Origin: CAYRVF01 sp964427535
Lineage (GTDB): Bacteria; Chloroflexota; Ktedonobacteria; Ktedonobacterales; JADMIN01
Assembly: GCA_964427535.1 (NCBI GenBank)
Contig: CAYRVF010000121.1
Coordinates: 1-15,150, forward strand
DNA: 15,150 nucleotides
Direction: 5' to 3'
The translations under genes and the position numbers were made by a program. A model generated the notes under the pieces. It did not search any database, was not told the DNA's origin, and worked only from the letters and a program-made list of their open reading frames with translations. Positions 6,553-13,572 of the stretch are shown here, one piece after another (position 1 is the first letter of the stretch; each line of letters begins with the position of its first letter).

Positions 6553-6909
6553 ATGCAGGCAGTCAGCATCGTGACACATCTGATGCGCGCCCTTCGACAG
6601 GCGCTCGGGCGGGTTGCCCTGTGGTTCACCCTGAGCGCGCTCGTCTCGGCGCTCGCGGTGGAGGTTGTCGGCTATCTCGGCGCGGGTCAGCACTTTCCGC
6701 CGTCCGAGCTGACGAACATCGCGGCGCTCGCGCTGGCGGTGGCCGTTGGATACGCCGCGGCGCTCACGGTGCTGATCGGCGAAGTGGTGAGGTTTATGGT
6801 GAGCGCGGTGCAAGATGCCGAGCGTAATCTCGTCCGCGACGTGGCAGGAGGCAAGCAGGTCGTGGAGTCTCTCGTCTCCTCGTTCGAGAATATCGAGCAT
6901 CAGCGGTGA
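6553..6909 (+). CDS. Small membrane protein preceding the Ser/Thr kinase
   Basis: The protein has 118 residues with two predicted helices, about 21-42 (VALWFTLSALVSALAVEVV) and 54-79 (IAALALAVAVGYAAALTVLI), and a loop containing GAGQHFPPSE between them. The amphipathic, charged C-terminal tail (about 80-118, VQDAERNLVRDVAGGKQVVE and on) could form a coiled coil in the cytoplasm. I do not recognise the family. The start is ATG 6553, with CAAGGAG (6539-6545) seven bases before it. Its TGA (6907-6909) overlaps the GTG of the kinase gene by three bases (GTGA), so translation of the two is probably coupled. This suggests that it works with the kinase, perhaps as a membrane partner or substrate, which is inference only. 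Confidence 0.82.
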   Translation: MQAVSIVTHLMRALRQALGRVALWFTLSALVSALAVEVVGYLGAGQHFPPSELTNIAALALAVAVGYAAALTVLIGEVVRFMVSAVQDAERNLVRDVAGGKQVVESLVSSFENIEHQR

Positions 6910-8672
6910 GTTACCAGGGAACTATTGATCCGCTGATCGGCACCCGGCTCGGCACCATCGTGCTCGAGCGCCCACTCGGCATCGGCGGCATGGGCGCCGT
7001 CTATCTTGCGCGTCAGGAGCGCCCGCGCCGCTCGGTCGCCGTCAAGGTGCTGCAGTCGCGTCTCGCGACCGACCCTGGGGCGTGGCAGATGTTTCTCGCG
7101 CGCTTTCGTCGCGAGGCCGACGCCACGGCTGCGCTTGATCACGCCAACATTGTGCCCATCTATGAGTTCGGCGAAGATGAAGACATCGCCTATCTGGTGA
7201 TGCCATATCTGCCGAACGGCTCGCTGGCGCAACTGCTCACGCGCGAGCGTACGCTCTCTGCGGCCGCCACGGCAACCTATGTGGAACAGGCCGCGGCGGC
7301 GCTGGACTATGCCCACGCGCACAACATCCTGCACCGCGATGTGAAGCCCTCGAATCTGCTGCTGCATCCCGATGGACGCCTGCTGCTGGCCGACTTCGGC
7401 ATCGCGCGCCTGCTCGACGCTCCAGATCCCCGCATGCCCGAGGCACCCGGTCACTCGCCACACGGCTACTCGCTCGCTACCGGTGACGGTACCCTCACGC
7501 AGGTGGGGATGGCGATGGGCACGCCGCAATACATGGCCCCCGAGCAGATTCGCGGCGAGGCGCTCTCACCCGCGACCGATATCTACGCACTGGCGAATGT
7601 CGCCTACATTCTGCTGACAGGCCAGACGCCATTCGATGGTGCCGACACCGTCGAAATCTTGCGCCGGCAGCTCAACGAGCCACCGATGCCGCTCCGTCTG
7701 GCGCGTCCGAACCTGCCCGTGCAGATGGAAGAAGTCGTCTTCTGGGGGCTGGCGAAAGACCCGGCAGACCGACCGTCAAGCGCGGGTGAGTTCGCGCGCG
7801 AGCTCCGTCAGGCATCGCAGGTAGGTACGCTGGGCACACTCTTCAGTCGCGTCGCGCCTTTCCGCGCGCCCATCGGCGCACCCGTCAGCATGGCGCAGCA
7901 GTCGGAGGAAACCGCCAACGTGGCGCGCCCGCCAGTCCAGGGAACGCGTCCACTGCCATCGGCTCTCGTAGGCGGTTCGCGTACTCCGGCCAACCCCTCA
8001 TCCTACGATGCGAGCCGGTCTCCGACGTCAAATCCCGATGCACCGACGATGTTCAACCCCGCCGGACGGTATGCGCCGGGGGGAACGCCTAAGTGGCCGG
8101 TGCCAGACGAGCCGCGAGAGACAGCCTCGTCGCGCCGGGGATGGCTGTGGCTGCTCCCCATCCTCGCGCTCATTCTGATCGCAGTGCTGGGCGTGACGAT
8201 GGTGATGGCGCACCTGGGTGATGGCACGTCGCTGCTCGGAGGCCAGTCAACTGGCAGTCTCTCGCCAGCGGCATCTCGTACCGCGACGGCGGCAGCACAG
8301 CCAACCGCCACACTCACGCCACTGCCGACCGCGACGCCCTCGCCGACGGTGATCGCGCAGTGGCTCTCGGCAGCCCCCGCTGCGGTGGCGCTCGGGTGCA
8401 AACGCGGCCACGGCGAGTCGGCGAGCGTCGTGCTGACGAATGCTGGCCCGGAGTCGCTCAAATGGTCGACGAGTGTGCCCTCACAGGCGGGAGTCACGCT
8501 CTCCACGAAGTCTGGCACCATCGGCGCAGGGCACAGCCAGACCGTCACGCTGACCAACACCTCGGTCCTGCTCAACCACTCAGGAACGATCGAGTTCGTG
8601 CCATCAACCGACAATGCGGGCCAACCCGTCGCCGTCGACTACACAACGCAAGCCTGCGGCGTGGGCGGGTAA
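6906..8672 (+). CDS. Receptor-type Ser/Thr protein kinase (PknB-like) with outer Ig-like domain
   Basis: This 588-residue Hanks-type kinase is anchored in the membrane. The cytoplasmic kinase domain (about 15-300) has the Gly-rich loop GIGGMGAVY (25-33), Lys47 (VAVKVL), the αC Glu70, HRDVKPSN (Asp145, Asn150), DFG (163-165) and APE (211-213), so it should be active. The RD-type loop predicts activation by phosphorylation of the segment between DFG and APE. A Ser/Pro-rich juxtamembrane region (about 320-410) precedes one helix (about 412-436). Outside are a Thr/Pro linker (TATLTPLPTATPSPT, 467-481) and a domain of about 100 residues with alternating strands (SASVVLTNAGPESLKWS, SQTVTLTNTS) resembling BACON/choice-of-anchor or Ig-like folds, not PASTA repeats. 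The GTG start overlaps the stop of the previous gene and lacks a clear ribosome binding site of its own. Confidence 0.95.
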   Translation: MSYQGTIDPLIGTRLGTIVLERPLGIGGMGAVYLARQERPRRSVAVKVLQSRLATDPGAWQMFLARFRREADATAALDHANIVPIYEFGEDEDIAYLVMPYLPNGSLAQLLTRERTLSAAATATYVEQAAAALDYAHAHNILHRDVKPSNLLLHPDGRLLLADFGIARLLDAPDPRMPEAPGHSPHGYSLATGDGTLTQVGMAMGTPQYMAPEQIRGEALSPATDIYALANVAYILLTGQTPFDGADTVEILRRQLNEPPMPLRLARPNLPVQMEEVVFWGLAKDPADRPSSAGEFARELRQASQVGTLGTLFSRVAPFRAPIGAPVSMAQQSEETANVARPPVQGTRPLPSALVGGSRTPANPSSYDASRSPTSNPDAPTMFNPAGRYAPGGTPKWPVPDEPRETASSRRGWLWLLPILALILIAVLGVTMVMAHLGDGTSLLGGQSTGSLSPAASRTATAAAQPTATLTPLPTATPSPTVIAQWLSAAPAAVALGCKRGHGESASVVLTNAGPESLKWSTSVPSQAGVTLSTKSGTIGAGHSQTVTLTNTSVLLNHSGTIEFVPSTDNAGQPVAVDYTTQACGVGG

Positions 8673-8689
8673 CCTGCCTGCCATGCGAT

Positions 8690-8730
8690 CCCTCCCCTCG
8701 TGGGGAGGGGGTTGGGGGAGAGGTTCTGCC
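8690..8730 (-). repeat. Dispersed palindromic element, copy B
   Basis: Read leftward it has the head GGCAGAACC, the arm CTCTCCCCCAACCCCCTCCCC, the loop ACGA and the arm GGGGAGGG. The perfect eight-pair stem is CCCTCCCC (8690-8697) with GGGGAGGG (8702-8709). It lies in the 71-base gap between the converging kinase and rlmN genes. Its head is 13 bases from the rlmN stop codon, so it has the sense orientation of rlmN. Confidence 0.8.
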
Positions 8731-8743
8731 CTGGATTTGCGGG

Positions 8744-9895
8744 TTAGGTCAGCGCCGCCGACGCCCGCGACCGCCGCGCCTCTCGGGTGCGGAGCTGGCC
8801 GCACGCCGCGGCGATATCGTCGCCACGTTCGGCGCGCACGCTGTTGCTAATCCCCCGCGCCCGCAGGATGTCGCGGAAGCGTCGGATGGAGTCGCCCGAC
8901 GGTGGATGGTAGCCCGCATCGGTGACATTCACGGGAATCAGGTTGACGTGGCCGAGCTGGTTGAGCGGCGCTAGCAGTCCCGCGAGCTCCTCCGCGTGCT
9001 CGGGCGCGTCGTTCACCCCGGCGAGCAGCACGTACTCGAAGGTCACCTGCCGGTTGGTACGCGCGCAGTATGTCTGCACGGCATCCAGCACCTGCTCGAT
9101 GGGATACTTGCGGGTTACCGGCATCGTCTTGAGCCGCATCTCGTTGTTCGGCGCGTGCAGCGAGATCGCCAGATTGACCTGCAGCGGTTCCTCCGCGAGC
9201 CGCAAGATGCCCGGCACTAGCCCGACGGTGGAGACCGTCATGTGGCGCGCGCCGATGTTCAGCCCTTCCGGCATGTTGAGGATGCGCAGCGCGGCGAGCG
9301 TGTTGTCGTAGTTGTGCATCGGCTCGCCCATGCCCATAAAGACGAGGTTCGTCACGCGGTCCACGAGCTGGCCGTCTGGCGCCTGCCAGGGATGCGCGCG
9401 CAGGTCACGCGCGAAGTGGACGACCTGCGAGACGATCTCGCCAGCGGTGAGATGCCGGTCGAAGCCCATCTGGCCGGTCGCGCAGAACGTGCAGCCAAAG
9501 GCGCAGCCAGCCTGCGTAGAGACGCAGACGGTGGCCCGCGAGTGGCTCTCCGCGCTGGCCGGGTAGAGCATCAGCACGGACTCTACGAGCCGCCCGTCGC
9601 GGAGCCGCAACAGCAGCTTGCGCGTGCGTCCGTCTTTCGACTGCGTCTCGGCTGCCACCTCAGGTCCGGCGATGGTGGCCTCGGCGTCGAGCTGCGTGCG
9701 CAGAGCGGCGGGCAGGTTGCGCATCGAGGCGAAATCGGGGACGAGCGAGGTGTAGATCCAGCCGAGCATCTGCCGCGCGCGGAATGCCGGTTGCCCGCGC
9801 TCGCCGAGCCACGCGATGAGGTCGTCCGCGCTCATGCCCAGCAGGTCCGTCCGCTGCGGCACTGAAGTTGAGTGTTTCTGAGAGATCGATATCAT
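8744..9895 (-). CDS. rlmN: Dual-specificity 23S rRNA A2503 / tRNA A37 C2-methyltransferase RlmN
   Basis: RlmN is a radical-SAM enzyme that methylates C2 of adenosine 2503 in 23S rRNA, and in some species A37 of tRNA. The 383-residue sequence has the radical-SAM cluster motif CAFGCTFC (Cys131, Cys135, Cys138). The two methyl-handling cysteines are also present: Cys124, seven before the cluster as in the E. coli enzyme, and Cys365 in RGDDIAAACGQL. The N-terminal accessory domain (FRARQMLGWIY) and the SAM-binding FMGMGEPMHNYDN (186-198) are intact. The start is taken as ATG 9895, although no strong ribosome binding site precedes it; the conserved part begins by about residue 17. fmt lies 97 bases upstream on the same strand, so both may be cotranscribed as a translation-related unit. 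Residues after Cys365 form a short basic tail. Confidence 0.97.
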   Translation of the reverse strand: MISISQKHSTSVPQRTDLLGMSADDLIAWLGERGQPAFRARQMLGWIYTSLVPDFASMRNLPAALRTQLDAEATIAGPEVAAETQSKDGRTRKLLLRLRDGRLVESVLMLYPASAESHSRATVCVSTQAGCAFGCTFCATGQMGFDRHLTAGEIVSQVVHFARDLRAHPWQAPDGQLVDRVTNLVFMGMGEPMHNYDNTLAALRILNMPEGLNIGARHMTVSTVGLVPGILRLAEEPLQVNLAISLHAPNNEMRLKTMPVTRKYPIEQVLDAVQTYCARTNRQVTFEYVLLAGVNDAPEHAEELAGLLAPLNQLGHVNLIPVNVTDAGYHPPSGDSIRRFRDILRARGISNSVRAERGDDIAAACGQLRTREARRSRASAALT

Positions 9896-9992
9896 AGGGT
9901 GTCAAACATCCCATTCCGGAAATATGAGGGTAGTGAAAGTGAGTGCATATCTGCTAACACCCCCGCATGCGGAGTGCGCCACCACTAGACGC

Positions 9993-10994
9993 TCAGGCGC
10001 CGAGAACCGCGTGCGCGAGCGCTGGATGGCCGTGCAACACCTCGGCGGCGGGGAGCGCGCGCTTTCCCTCTAATTGTATCACGTCGAGCGCGAGCGCCGC
10101 TTCGCTGGTGGCGCTGGCAAGCGTCTCGGCGGCCTCGCCCGGCACACCTGTGAACGTCGTGCCAGGCGCGAGATCGACACGCATATCGAGCGGATGCGCG
10201 CGCAGCACCTTGAGCTGCTTGCCCTCCCACGTGGTGAAGGCTCCCGGCCACGGCGTGAACGCGCGCACCTGTCGCGCAAGCTCCTCCGCCGGACGCGACC
10301 AGTCCAGACGCCCATCGCTCTTTTTGAGCAGCCCGGTCGTCGTGGCAAGCGACTCGTCTTGCGGCGCTGGTTCGATACCGCGCGCGAGCCAGAGGGGCAA
10401 GACATCGGTCAGCGCCTGTCCACCGAGCACGGCGAGGCGGTCGCTGAGCTCGCCGGCCGTCTCGTCGTCGCCAATCTGAATCGCGCGCTGGGTGACGATA
10501 GAGCCGGTGTCGAGTCCTTCGTCCATCTCCATGATGGTCACCCCCGTCTGCCGGTCTCCGGCGAGAATGGCGGCGGTGATGGGCGATGCACCCCGCCAGC
10601 GCGGCAGCAGCGAGGCATGGACGTTGAGGCTGCCATAGGTTGGCAGCGAGAGCACCTCGGGCGGCAGAATCTGGCCGAACGCGGCGACGACAATGAGATT
10701 GGGCGAGAGCGACCGAAGCAGCCGCAGACTCTCGGGCTTACGCAGTGAGCCGGGCTGATACACCGGCATCTCATTCTCCAGCGCGAACCGCTTCACCGGC
10801 GAGAGCGCCACCTGCTTGCCCCGGCCAACGGGCTTGTCAGGACGGGTGACGACGCCAATGATATCCAGCCCACTCGGCCAGAGCATGCCCGGGGCAGAAT
10901 GCGCGCACAGCGCTTCAAGCGATGGGACGGCGAAGTCCGGAGTGCCCATGAAGAGGATGCGCATATCCCGCGAATGATAGGGGTCGAGTCGCAT
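9993..10994 (-). CDS. fmt: Methionyl-tRNA formyltransferase
   Basis: Fmt adds a formyl group from 10-formyl-tetrahydrofolate to initiator Met-tRNA in the cytosol. The 333-residue protein shows the N-terminal formyltransferase Rossmann fold (MRILFMGTPDFAVPS, residues 11-25) and the catalytic triad Asn124, His126 (SLNVHASLLPRWRGASPI) and Asp162 (EGLDTG). The C-terminal OB-type domain follows (about 220-320, RAFTPWPGAFTTWEGKQLKV). I prefer ATG 10994 because GGGAGGT (11006-11000) lies five bases upstream. This adds ten residues before the usual MRILFMG start at 10964, which has a poor site of its own. A TATACT element at 11054-11049 gives a leader of about 50 bases. The peptide deformylase gene often found next to fmt is absent here. 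Confidence 0.97.
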   Translation of the reverse strand: MRLDPYHSRDMRILFMGTPDFAVPSLEALCAHSAPGMLWPSGLDIIGVVTRPDKPVGRGKQVALSPVKRFALENEMPVYQPGSLRKPESLRLLRSLSPNLIVVAAFGQILPPEVLSLPTYGSLNVHASLLPRWRGASPITAAILAGDRQTGVTIMEMDEGLDTGSIVTQRAIQIGDDETAGELSDRLAVLGGQALTDVLPLWLARGIEPAPQDESLATTTGLLKKSDGRLDWSRPAEELARQVRAFTPWPGAFTTWEGKQLKVLRAHPLDMRVDLAPGTTFTGVPGEAAETLASATSEAALALDVIQLEGKRALPAAEVLHGHPALAHAVLGA

Positions 10995-11048
10995 TCCGCA
11001 CCTCCCAGCGCGAACTCCTGTCCGCCCGTCGACTGTTCCTGAACTCGC

Positions 11049-11054
11049 AGTATA
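11049..11054 (-). promoter_or_regulatory. Candidate -10 element of fmt
   Basis: Leftward TATACT, 54 bases before the preferred fmt start. No -35 match is visible at the usual distance. Confidence 0.4.
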
Positions 11055-11198
11055 CGCGACGCCGGGCCTCACCCCATATACCTCTTCTATAAGCGGGAGG
11101 TATGCACCTCGCTGGCGCCAGCGCGATCTGGTCGGCTACCGGGCGGCACACCTTCGACACCTGATGAGAGCGCATAGCGTAGGCCGCCACTTTCGCCG

Positions 11199-11204
11199 TA
11201 TACT
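11199..11204 (+). promoter_or_regulatory. Candidate -10 element of the cytidine deaminase gene
   Basis: Rightward TATACT. The possible deaminase starts lie 59 (TTG 11264) or 98 (ATG 11303) bases downstream. No clear -35 box precedes it. Confidence 0.35.
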
Positions 11205-11302
11205 CGAAGTCCCAACGCATGTTCACATCTGCCATGCGACGGGAGGCGGACGAGAGGACAACATTGCGCTCAGGTCGAGCCAGAGAAATAGCGAGAACAG
11301 CG

Positions 11303-11782
11303 ATGAGGCGGGGAGAGGCAGAGCGAGAGACACTGATCGCGGCGGCGCGTCAGGCGGCACGCATGGCGTACGCGCCATACTCACGGTTTCGGGTGGGGGC
11401 TGCGGTTGCCGTCGAAATAGATGGTGAGACGCACATCGTTCCGGGCGCGAACATCGAGAACGCATCGTACGGACTGACGCTCTGCGCAGAGCGGTCCGCG
11501 CTGGCCCAAGCGTGCCTGCTCGGGGAAGGCTCTCGTCCGGAGGGACCGGGGGCGCCCGTGCGCGTAATCGCGGTCGGCGTCGCGTGCATCGATGTACCCG
11601 AGGACGCACCTGACTGGCAGCGCATGCCGTGCGGCGCATGCCGGCAGTGGCTCGCGGAGCTCGCGCCCGACGCGGTCTACTACATCGACGGTGTAGAACG
11701 TGACCTGCACCTGCCCGACCTGCTGCCATACGCCTTTCGTTTGGGGGAAGGCAGAACCTCTCCCCCAATCCCCTCCCCTTAG
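11303..11782 (+). CDS. cdd: Cytidine deaminase, tetrameric short type, with repeat-derived C-terminus
   Basis: This enzyme hydrolyses (deoxy)cytidine to (deoxy)uridine in pyrimidine salvage. The catalytic zinc site is complete: Cys61-Ala-Glu63 (TLCAERSALAQA) and PCGAC (Cys110, Cys113), with the substrate motif YSRFRVGAA (26-34) and GANIENASYG (48-57). Length is 159 residues from ATG 11303, the start closest to where the family begins. TTG 11264, six bases after GAGAGG, has a better ribosome binding site and would give 172 residues; ATG 11219 and 11234 are less likely. The core ends at DLLPYAFRL. The last residues, GRTSPPIPSP, and the TAG stop are encoded by palindromic element C, so the natural end of the gene has been replaced or extended. 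It converges with the gamma-carbonic anhydrase gene. Confidence 0.92.
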   Translation: MRRGEAERETLIAAARQAARMAYAPYSRFRVGAAVAVEIDGETHIVPGANIENASYGLTLCAERSALAQACLLGEGSRPEGPGAPVRVIAVGVACIDVPEDAPDWQRMPCGACRQWLAELAPDAVYYIDGVERDLHLPDLLPYAFRLGEGRTSPPIPSP

Positions 11783-11792
11783 AAGGAGGGGG
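11750..11792 (+). repeat. Dispersed palindromic element, copy C
   Basis: It comprises head GGCAGAACC, arm TCCCCCAATCCCCTCCCC, loop TTAGA and arm AGGAGGGGG. It contains the final codons and the TAG stop (11780-11782) of the deaminase. With copy D, 88 bases away and inverted, it frames the gap between the convergent genes. Confidence 0.85.
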
Positions 11793-11874
11793 CACTGAGG
11801 CAGGCGGCGTCTCGGATGGCACCGTTGTAACTAGTGGGGCGGTCCCAGATACAGCCAACAGCGCAATCAGCTCG

Positions 11875-12432
11875 TTAGCGACCCCTTCCCTCAGGGGAAG
11901 AAGGTTGGGGGTGAGGTTCCGCCAGCGCTTCGGCGTAGTCGACGGCGTTCTGCATGTAGTGTGCGACGCCGGTGCGGATACGCTCGCGCTCGGCGTCGGT
12001 GATAGCGCGGACGGCCTTACCGGGGACGCCCAACACGAGCGTGCCCGAGGCGATGCGCTTGCCCTCCGCCACGAGCGAGCCCGCACCGACGATGCAGCCA
12101 TCCTCGACCACGGCGCCGTTGAGCACTGTCGCATGCATGCCGATCAGCACGCCATCGCCGATTCGCGCGCCATGCACAATCGCCCCGTGCCCAAGCGAGC
12201 ACTCCGCGCCGATCTCACAGGGCTGGCCCTCGTCGGTGTGCAGTACACAGTTATCCTGCACGTTGGAGTGAGCACCGATGCGAATGGGAGCCATGTCACC
12301 GCGCAGCACCGCGCCGAACCATACGCTCGCCCTCGGTCCAAGCGTCACATCTCCCACGACGACGGCGGTCGGTGCGACGAAGGCATCCGGAGCGATTCTG
12401 GGCCAGACACCCCGGTACGGCAGAATCGGCAT
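11875..12432 (-). CDS. Gamma-class carbonic anhydrase-like protein, left-handed β-helix
   Basis: This 185-residue hexapeptide-repeat protein is of the YrdA/PaaY/CaiE gamma-carbonic anhydrase family, which forms trimers with zinc between subunits and hydrates CO2 or is a structural homologue. The metal histidines are spaced as in that family: His65 (CVLHTDEG), His82 and His87 (LGHGAIVHGA). Arg44 and Asp46 (VLRGDMAPIRIG) and Asn58, Gln59 (SNVQDN) are also conserved. ATG 12432 is favoured because AGGAGG (12448-12443) is ten bases upstream; ATG 12441 follows the same site directly and is too close. The last 14 residues (EPHPQPSSPEGRGR) are encoded by palindromic element D, with a TAA just beyond. 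The beta-lactamase-like gene ends 40 bases upstream, so the two probably form one transcript. Confidence 0.93.
   Translation of the reverse strand: MPILPYRGVWPRIAPDAFVAPTAVVVGDVTLGPRASVWFGAVLRGDMAPIRIGAHSNVQDNCVLHTDEGQPCEIGAECSLGHGAIVHGARIGDGVLIGMHATVLNGAVVEDGCIVGAGSLVAEGKRIASGTLVLGVPGKAVRAITDAERERIRTGVAHYMQNAVDYAEALAEPHPQPSSPEGRGR
11881..11923 (-). repeat. Dispersed palindromic element, copy D
   Basis: Read leftward: head GGCGGAACC, arm CACCCCCAACCTTCTTCCCC, loop TGA and arm GGGAAGGGG, followed by GTCGCTAACGAG. This extension matches copy A (GTCGCTGCCGAG). It lies within the end of the carbonic anhydrase frame, in sense orientation. Confidence 0.8.
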
Positions 12433-12472
12433 GGACAGCATTCCTCCTCAGCACATGGCAGACATACCGGGT

Positions 12473-13360
12473 CTAGCGGGCGCACCACGCATCCCACAGC
12501 AGCCGGATGGCGGCGCAGACGGCGGATCGCGCGGCGGGCACGTCCCGCTGGTCGCTCGTCAGCACGCAGTAGGCACACGCGCCGCCGGGTCCCGTCAGCA
12601 GGCCCGCGTTGTGGACGACGCCCTCCAGCGTCCCGGACTTGAAGGCAATGCGCGCGTCGTCGGGAAGATATGCACGCACCTCCTCGAACTTCTGCTGCGC
12701 GGTGAGCATATCGCGTATTCGTCGCGCGCCGGGGACCGCGTTCGATTGCAGCAGGCCCAGCAGGGTCAGCATGTCGGCGGCCGAGGTCGTGTTCTCGCGC
12801 CGTGCCGCCCGCGCCTCGAAGTCCATAAACCGCCGAGCGAGATGCGTCTGTCGCAGGTTCAGGCGGCTCAGCGTCTCGTTCACCTCGCCCATGCCTACTA
12901 GATCAAGCAGGAAGTTGGCGGCGGTATTGTCGCTGACGGCGAGCATCAGGGTACACAGATCGGCTAGGGTGAGCTGCGTCGCTGGGTCGAGCGCGTCGAG
13001 GATGCCATCGCCGCTGACACGCGGCTCACTGGCGGTCTCGAACCGTTCGGCGAGATCGAACTGCCCTAGGTCGGCGCGGCGCAGCAGCTCGATCGCGATT
13101 GGCAGCTTGGCGAGGCTGGCGGCAGGGAAGACGAGGTCGGCGCGCAGGCTCACCCTGCCCTCGCCACTAGGATTCGTATGGGCTGTCGCGGGCTGGCTCT
13201 CTGGGTCGCTCGCCGCCTTCACGAGGATCGGCTTCGTGTGCAATGGCAGCCGCCGTGCGGCCACAGCCGTCTGCCCTCCCAGCGGCGCGAGCAACGCCTC
13301 CAACGCGTCGGCCAGCGGAGACGCCGAAGGTGGTGTCGAGAGATTGCCGTTCTCGCCCAT
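12473..13360 (-). CDS. Class A beta-lactamase-fold serine hydrolase without signal peptide
   Basis: The 295-residue protein has the penicillin-recognising serine motifs in order: SxxK as SLAK (Ser82, Lys85), SDN (Ser143-Asn145), an Ω-loop region with Glu182 (RRFMDFEARAARREN) and KSG (Lys241-Gly243, KSGTLEGVVHNAG). It therefore belongs to the beta-lactamase2-type serine hydrolases. The Ω-loop lacks the usual ExxLN, so true beta-lactamase activity is uncertain; a peptidase or esterase role is possible. No hydrophobic signal or lipobox is present in residues 1-40, so the protein should be cytosolic unless the true start lies elsewhere. The start ATG 13360 has GGAG ten bases upstream, and a TGn-extended TATACT at 13417-13412 is a likely promoter. 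The gamma-carbonic anhydrase follows 40 bases after its stop. Confidence 0.88.
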   Translation of the reverse strand: MGENGNLSTPPSASPLADALEALLAPLGGQTAVAARRLPLHTKPILVKAASDPESQPATAHTNPSGEGRVSLRADLVFPAASLAKLPIAIELLRRADLGQFDLAERFETASEPRVSGDGILDALDPATQLTLADLCTLMLAVSDNTAANFLLDLVGMGEVNETLSRLNLRQTHLARRFMDFEARAARRENTTSAADMLTLLGLLQSNAVPGARRIRDMLTAQQKFEEVRAYLPDDARIAFKSGTLEGVVHNAGLLTGPGGACAYCVLTSDQRDVPAARSAVCAAIRLLWDAWCAR

Positions 13361-13411
13361 AGAAGACGAACTCCATCCAGAGGCGCACCGCCGCTACTTC
13401 GCGCGCACCGC

Positions 13412-13417
13412 AGTATA
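13412..13417 (-). promoter_or_regulatory. Candidate extended -10 element of the beta-lactamase-like/carbonic anhydrase unit
   Basis: Leftward TGCTATACT (a TGn-extended -10) lies 51 bases before the ATG at 13360. The TGn extension may compensate for the missing -35 box. Confidence 0.45.
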
Positions 13418-13466
13418 GCATAGGCCGGCCCCATCCCCCGCCCTTGTCCACGTCGCCCGCCTTGCG

Positions 13467-13510
13467 CCCCTTCCCCTCCAAGGGGAGGGGGCAGGGAGAG
13501 AGGTTCTGCC
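13467..13510 (-). repeat. Dispersed palindromic element, copy E
   Basis: Read leftward: head GGCAGAACC, arm TCTCTCCCTGCCCCCTCCCC, loop TTGG and arm AGGGGAAGGGG. It stands in the same orientation as copy F, about 60 bases behind it, between the DNA glycosylase gene and the promoter of the beta-lactamase-like gene. Confidence 0.8.
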
Positions 13511-13572
13511 AGGCAGGGGCGGGCGAGGCATACCATGACGGCGGCACACTTTCGCCCTCTGCCCGACGTACT

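Larger units (their letters stand above)
10995..11302. other. Divergent regulatory region between fmt and cytidine deaminase
   Basis: It holds two candidate -10 elements, leftward TATACT (11054-11049) for fmt and rightward TATACT (11199-11204) for the deaminase. It also has a small hairpin GAGGT-ATGC-ACCTC (11097-11110) that abuts the perfect 14-base palindrome CGCTGGCGCCAGCG (11110-11123). The adjacency of the two symmetric sites between divergent promoters suggests an operator, but no known regulator motif is recognised. The distal part may be the N-terminus of the deaminase if its start lies further upstream. Confidence 0.45.

Noticed and set aside
8690..8730. Possible G-quadruplex on the plus strand of repeat copy B
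   Set aside because: Only three runs of four or more G are present (GGGG-A-GGGGG-TT-GGGGG) and the fourth is GG, so the strict four-run pattern is not met; hairpin pairing explains it better.
9242..9865. Rightward open frame of 207 codons opposite rlmN
   Set aside because: It is rich in Arg, Ala and His without motifs, while the opposite strand encodes a complete RlmN.
11223..12134. Leftward 303-codon open frame across the deaminase and carbonic anhydrase ends
   Set aside because: It crosses two convergent real genes and repeats C and D; its Ser/Arg/Pro composition is that of a shadow frame.
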